From Anaerolineae bacterium (lineage in GTDB: Bacteria > Chloroflexota > Anaerolineae > B4-G1 > SLSP01): a stretch of DNA of 8,085 bases. The notes beneath the pieces were generated by a model. It had not been told where the DNA came from. It searched no databases and saw nothing but the letters and a program-made list of their open reading frames with translations. The translations under genes and the position numbers were made by a program. The stretch spans positions 1 through 8,085 of the forward strand of contig JAFGKB010000281.1 in the NCBI GenBank assembly GCA_016928755.1, given 5' to 3'. Positions 5,588-8,085 of the stretch are shown here, piece after piece (the stretch's first letter is position 1; the number at the start of each line of letters is the position of its first letter).

Positions 5588-7087
5588 TTAACCGAAGTTG
5601 GTCAGCCACCACTGCTCAGCCAGCCGTGGTGTAATCTGAGCTTCGATCAGTGCTGCCAAGAGTAACAGCGGCACCACCAGAGCGATAAAAATCTTCAAAA
5701 AATACCCAAACTGCTGGATGATGCCCATCATGCCCCCTCCTTGTTCTGGCGTGCGCAGGATAACATCAGACATACGCACCGCCTGTGCCGTGGCGATGAT
5801 TGCAGCCGGTATCTCAAGAATACCGTGGGGCAAAATGAATACGGCAAGGAAGGTCCATACATCAACCGATAAGGCCGGAATCTGTAATGCAATATAAGCA
5901 ATAATGGCCATCGGGACCATTAATAATATAACCCCACCAATGCCAATTGAAAACACGGCCAAGAACGCCCCGGCTAACAGGGAGCGGATGTTGTTCCACC
6001 AAATTGCGCCGGTTGAGAACTCTGCCAGAAGCCCTGATTCTGCCACTTGCTGTTGGATACCTTCCAGGGTGAACTGGTCACGTTCCAGGTTAATCATCTC
6101 TACCGGGAATGGGAAATTATGAACACCCCACAGCCCTACCAAAAGTCCGCCTACGCCGATGGACAGCAAAGTCAACAGTAATTCAACACGCATCCCGCGT
6201 AGAATCTCCGGGATTTCTTGTAGATAGAGTGATTTTAGACTGCGTGGTTGTAAAGCCGTACGAAAGACACGCCATGCCCCACCGATGTCCAGTTGGTCAA
6301 TGTCACTGCCTAGCAGATGTTCTCGATTGAATAACTGCATTCCGATGCGCACGAGTAGAATATTGAGGATCACTAGAAAGAGAGCGATGAGCCATAAAAC
6401 CTTATAATCCGCATAAAGGAAAGAACTGACCTCTACCTGGAGCAACATCGCCATAGGAATAATAATAAAACTGGCCAATAGGTTAGCCGCGCGGGCGCTG
6501 GTAGCCTGGGAAGAGACTATGACCGCACCGGTAACCATCACCAAAGCCTGGACCGTTGCCAGGACAAACGCGACAAGTAACAAAGAAGGCGGAAACCACC
6601 ATCCCTGGGAAAGACCTAATAACAGGGCATAGACGCTCATACCGATATAGCTGGCCATGACAGGTAGGAATGTGGAAGCCAGCAGCTTGCCAATATAAAG
6701 CTGGAGGTCGGTCAACGGTGTGGCCAGGATCGCCTCTAAGCTGCCGCGTTCTTTCTCTCCCACAAAGGTTTCCAAGGCAATAACCAATGAGAAAGAACTA
6801 GGGAAGAATCCCACAACTAACATCAAGAATGGGAAAAATCGTTCCATAACCAGGTTCGCTCCGAACCGGTTCAGGAACGCCATGCCACGATTGGCGACTA
6901 AATTCGCCAAAAGGGGGAAAATGGTGATTAAGATGATGGTGGGGATAATAATGCGCCAATCACGCACCATATCCTTGATCTCGCGACGGGTGATCACTAA
7001 AGAGAGACGAAAATCCTGCCATAAACCGCGAAGTGACACCTCTTTTTGACCGGACGGAATATCCTTATATTGTTCTGCGACACTCAT
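5588..7087 (-). CDS. ABC-2 type transporter permease with C-terminal SpoIIM-like (DUF95) domain
   Basis: Integral membrane protein of 499 residues, expected partner of the ATPase encoded just upstream. The N-terminal half is an ABC-2 permease: a cytoplasmic start, a first membrane helix at about 46-65, further hydrophobic helices to about 248, and the family motif FVGEKERGSLEAILATPLTD (108-127). The C-terminal part (about 290-490) resembles SpoIIM/DUF95: WNNIRSLLAGAFLAVFSIGIGG (364-385), then the hallmark PHGILEIPAAIIA (420-432), ending in a hydrophobic helix at about 464-483. The start is the ATG at 7087, which overlaps the ATPase stop as TAATG, with GGAG 7 bases before it. An open frame extends 51 codons further upstream but lies wholly within the ATPase gene and is not ABC-like. 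The substrate is unknown. SpoIIM in sporulators helps remodel the cell wall during engulfment, but here the domain does not by itself imply sporulation. Confidence 0.9.
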   Translation of the reverse strand: MSVAEQYKDIPSGQKEVSLRGLWQDFRLSLVITRREIKDMVRDWRIIIPTIILITIFPLLANLVANRGMAFLNRFGANLVMERFFPFLMLVVGFFPSSFSLVIALETFVGEKERGSLEAILATPLTDLQLYIGKLLASTFLPVMASYIGMSVYALLLGLSQGWWFPPSLLLVAFVLATVQALVMVTGAVIVSSQATSARAANLLASFIIIPMAMLLQVEVSSFLYADYKVLWLIALFLVILNILLVRIGMQLFNREHLLGSDIDQLDIGGAWRVFRTALQPRSLKSLYLQEIPEILRGMRVELLLTLLSIGVGGLLVGLWGVHNFPFPVEMINLERDQFTLEGIQQQVAESGLLAEFSTGAIWWNNIRSLLAGAFLAVFSIGIGGVILLMVPMAIIAYIALQIPALSVDVWTFLAVFILPHGILEIPAAIIATAQAVRMSDVILRTPEQGGGMMGIIQQFGYFLKIFIALVVPLLLLAALIEAQITPRLAEQWWLTNFG

Positions 7088-8013
7088 TAGACGACTCCAT
7101 CTTGAACCACATGCATATACACAGATTCCAGGTTTTGTTTGACTTGACTCAAGGTCAAAATAGAAGCGCCAGCTTGCATCAATGCTTGCAAGAGACGGGG
7201 ATTTACGACTCCAGGGGAATCTGTGATGTAACGCACCCAATCAGCTCCGACTTCATGAACCTGGGCATATTGTGCGATTAAGGGCACTAACCCATTGTGG
7301 ATGGGTTGGGTGAACCGTAATTCCATTAAGGGGGTTCCTAGCATTTTAGCTTTTAATGCCGGGAGAGTTCCTTCTGCTATGATCCGGCCGGCCCTGATAA
7401 TGGCAATCCGGTCCGCTAACTCCTCTGCTTCAGGGAGATTGTGGGTACATATAATAATAGCCCGTTTGTCCTCCCCCCGCATTTGCAAAATAGTATTACG
7501 TACCAGGCGGGCACTTTGTGGATCCATAGCCGAAGTAGGTTCATCCAATAATAAAACCGGTGGATTGTGAATCAAAGTCCGGATTAGGGCTATCTTCTGG
7601 GCCATCCCCTTAGAGTAACCGCCAAGACGCCGGTCCAAAGCAAAAGACATTTTGAACCAATCGGCCAGATACTCAATGCGTTCCTGGCGCTTTTGTTTGC
7701 CAAAACCGCGAATCTCGCCGAAGAAATCCAGATACTCACGCCCGGTCATCCGGGTATAGAGTCCGGGCATCTCGGTAAGCACACCCACCCGCTCCCGTAT
7801 CTGACGGGCGTGGGTGACTACATCATAACCATCAATGCGGGCCATACCTTGAGTCGGTTTGAGAATTGCAGAGAGCATACGTACTGTAGTGGTTTTGCCG
7901 GCACCGTTTGGCCCTAACAACGCTAAAACTTCCCCTGGTTGCACGGTTAGTGTTACGTTATCAACTGCGACCAAGGAGCCAAATTCTTTCGTCAGCCCCT
8001 CAATTTGTATCAT
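7087..8013 (-). CDS. ABC transporter ATP-binding protein (ABC-2/NatA-like)
   Basis: A 308-residue cytoplasmic ATPase that would energise the permease encoded next. Seen: Walker A GPNGAGKT (34-41), the Q-loop region VGVLTEMPGLYTRMTG with Glu81 where Gln is usual (a variant found in this subfamily), signature YSKGMAQK (133-140) in place of LSGGQ, Walker B VLLLDEPT (153-160) with catalytic Glu158, a D-loop at SAMD (161-164) and switch His191 in ICTHN. After about residue 215 comes a C-terminal extension (ELRFTQPI and beyond) of the kind seen in NatA/CcmA-like exporters. The ATG at 8013 is preceded by AGGTGAGG and, further upstream, two more AGGT copies. The stop TAA shares one base with the permease ATG, indicating translational coupling. 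Drug, ion and polymer export are all possible; the sequence does not say which. Confidence 0.95.
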   Translation of the reverse strand: MIQIEGLTKEFGSLVAVDNVTLTVQPGEVLALLGPNGAGKTTTVRMLSAILKPTQGMARIDGYDVVTHARQIRERVGVLTEMPGLYTRMTGREYLDFFGEIRGFGKQKRQERIEYLADWFKMSFALDRRLGGYSKGMAQKIALIRTLIHNPPVLLLDEPTSAMDPQSARLVRNTILQMRGEDKRAIIICTHNLPEAEELADRIAIIRAGRIIAEGTLPALKAKMLGTPLMELRFTQPIHNGLVPLIAQYAQVHEVGADWVRYITDSPGVVNPRLLQALMQAGASILTLSQVKQNLESVYMHVVQDGVV

Positions 8014-8046
8014 TCCCTCACCTTTACCTTTACCTAAGACTAACCT

Positions 8047-8055
8047 ATTATACCA
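8047..8055 (-). promoter_or_regulatory. Extended -10 promoter of the ABC transporter operon
   Basis: On the minus strand TGG followed by TATAAT forms a TGnTATAAT extended -10 element, with only a poor -35 match (TAGTTA). The transcript would start near 8040, giving a leader of about 27 bases. A second TATAAT at 8063-8068 lies too close to the window edge to be judged. Confidence 0.65.
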
Positions 8056-8085
8056 TAAAAATATTATAGATAACTATCTTGGATT

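Noticed and set aside
5588..7240. A 51-codon N-terminal extension of the permease reading frame
   Set aside because: It lies entirely inside the ATPase gene, has no ribosome binding site, and its residues do not look like an ABC-2 permease; the ATG at 7087 with GGAG and the TAATG overlap is far better supported.

Overview
This is a chromosomal window of a free-living bacterium with mid-range GC, strong AGGAGG-type ribosome binding sites and sigma70-like promoters. The gene mix suggests a Chloroflexota (Anaerolineae-like) member, but that rests on recalled family resemblance and no marker gene is present, so it is only a moderate inference. Features in the mix are a ComEC with an SGFN-type core motif, a receiver/GGDEF-like regulator with altered active sites, and an ABC-2 permease carrying a SpoIIM-like domain. 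No tRNA, rRNA, CRISPR array, insertion sequence or phage gene was seen.

Layout. Positions 1-3041 hold two minus-strand genes: a receiver/GGDEF-like protein (2181-3041, TTG start) and, downstream of it, the DNA-uptake channel ComEC (GTG start at 2094, running off the window at position 1). A small hairpin lies between them. A 382-base divergent spacer (3042-3423) carries a good minus-strand promoter for the regulator and a good plus-strand promoter for the next gene. Positions 3424-4620 encode ornithine aminotransferase (rocD), closed by a textbook rho-independent terminator at 4647-4681.

Positions 4723-5497 form a small plus-strand operon: an inverted repeat touching a perfect TATAAT box, a stand-alone cyclic-nucleotide-binding domain protein, and a 71-residue protein of unknown function. 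It meets a convergent minus-strand operon at a 16-bp stem in 5506-5570. That operon is an ABC transporter: the ATPase (7087-8013) and the ABC-2 permease with a C-terminal SpoIIM-like domain (5588-7087) overlap at a TAATG junction, and an extended -10 promoter sits at the right edge of the window.

Working together: the ABC ATPase and permease clearly form one transporter. The ornithine aminotransferase is a monocistronic housekeeping enzyme. The most unusual theme is that two proteins keep a recognisable signalling or enzyme fold but have lost key residues. The receiver lacks the phospho-acceptor Asp, the conserved Thr and the conserved Lys, and its GGDEF-like motif is altered. The ComEC metallo-beta-lactamase domain has lost the usual metal-ligand motif. 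No wholly new multi-gene system is evident; the best candidates for something undescribed are the CNB/71-residue operon and the ABC-2/SpoIIM fusion.
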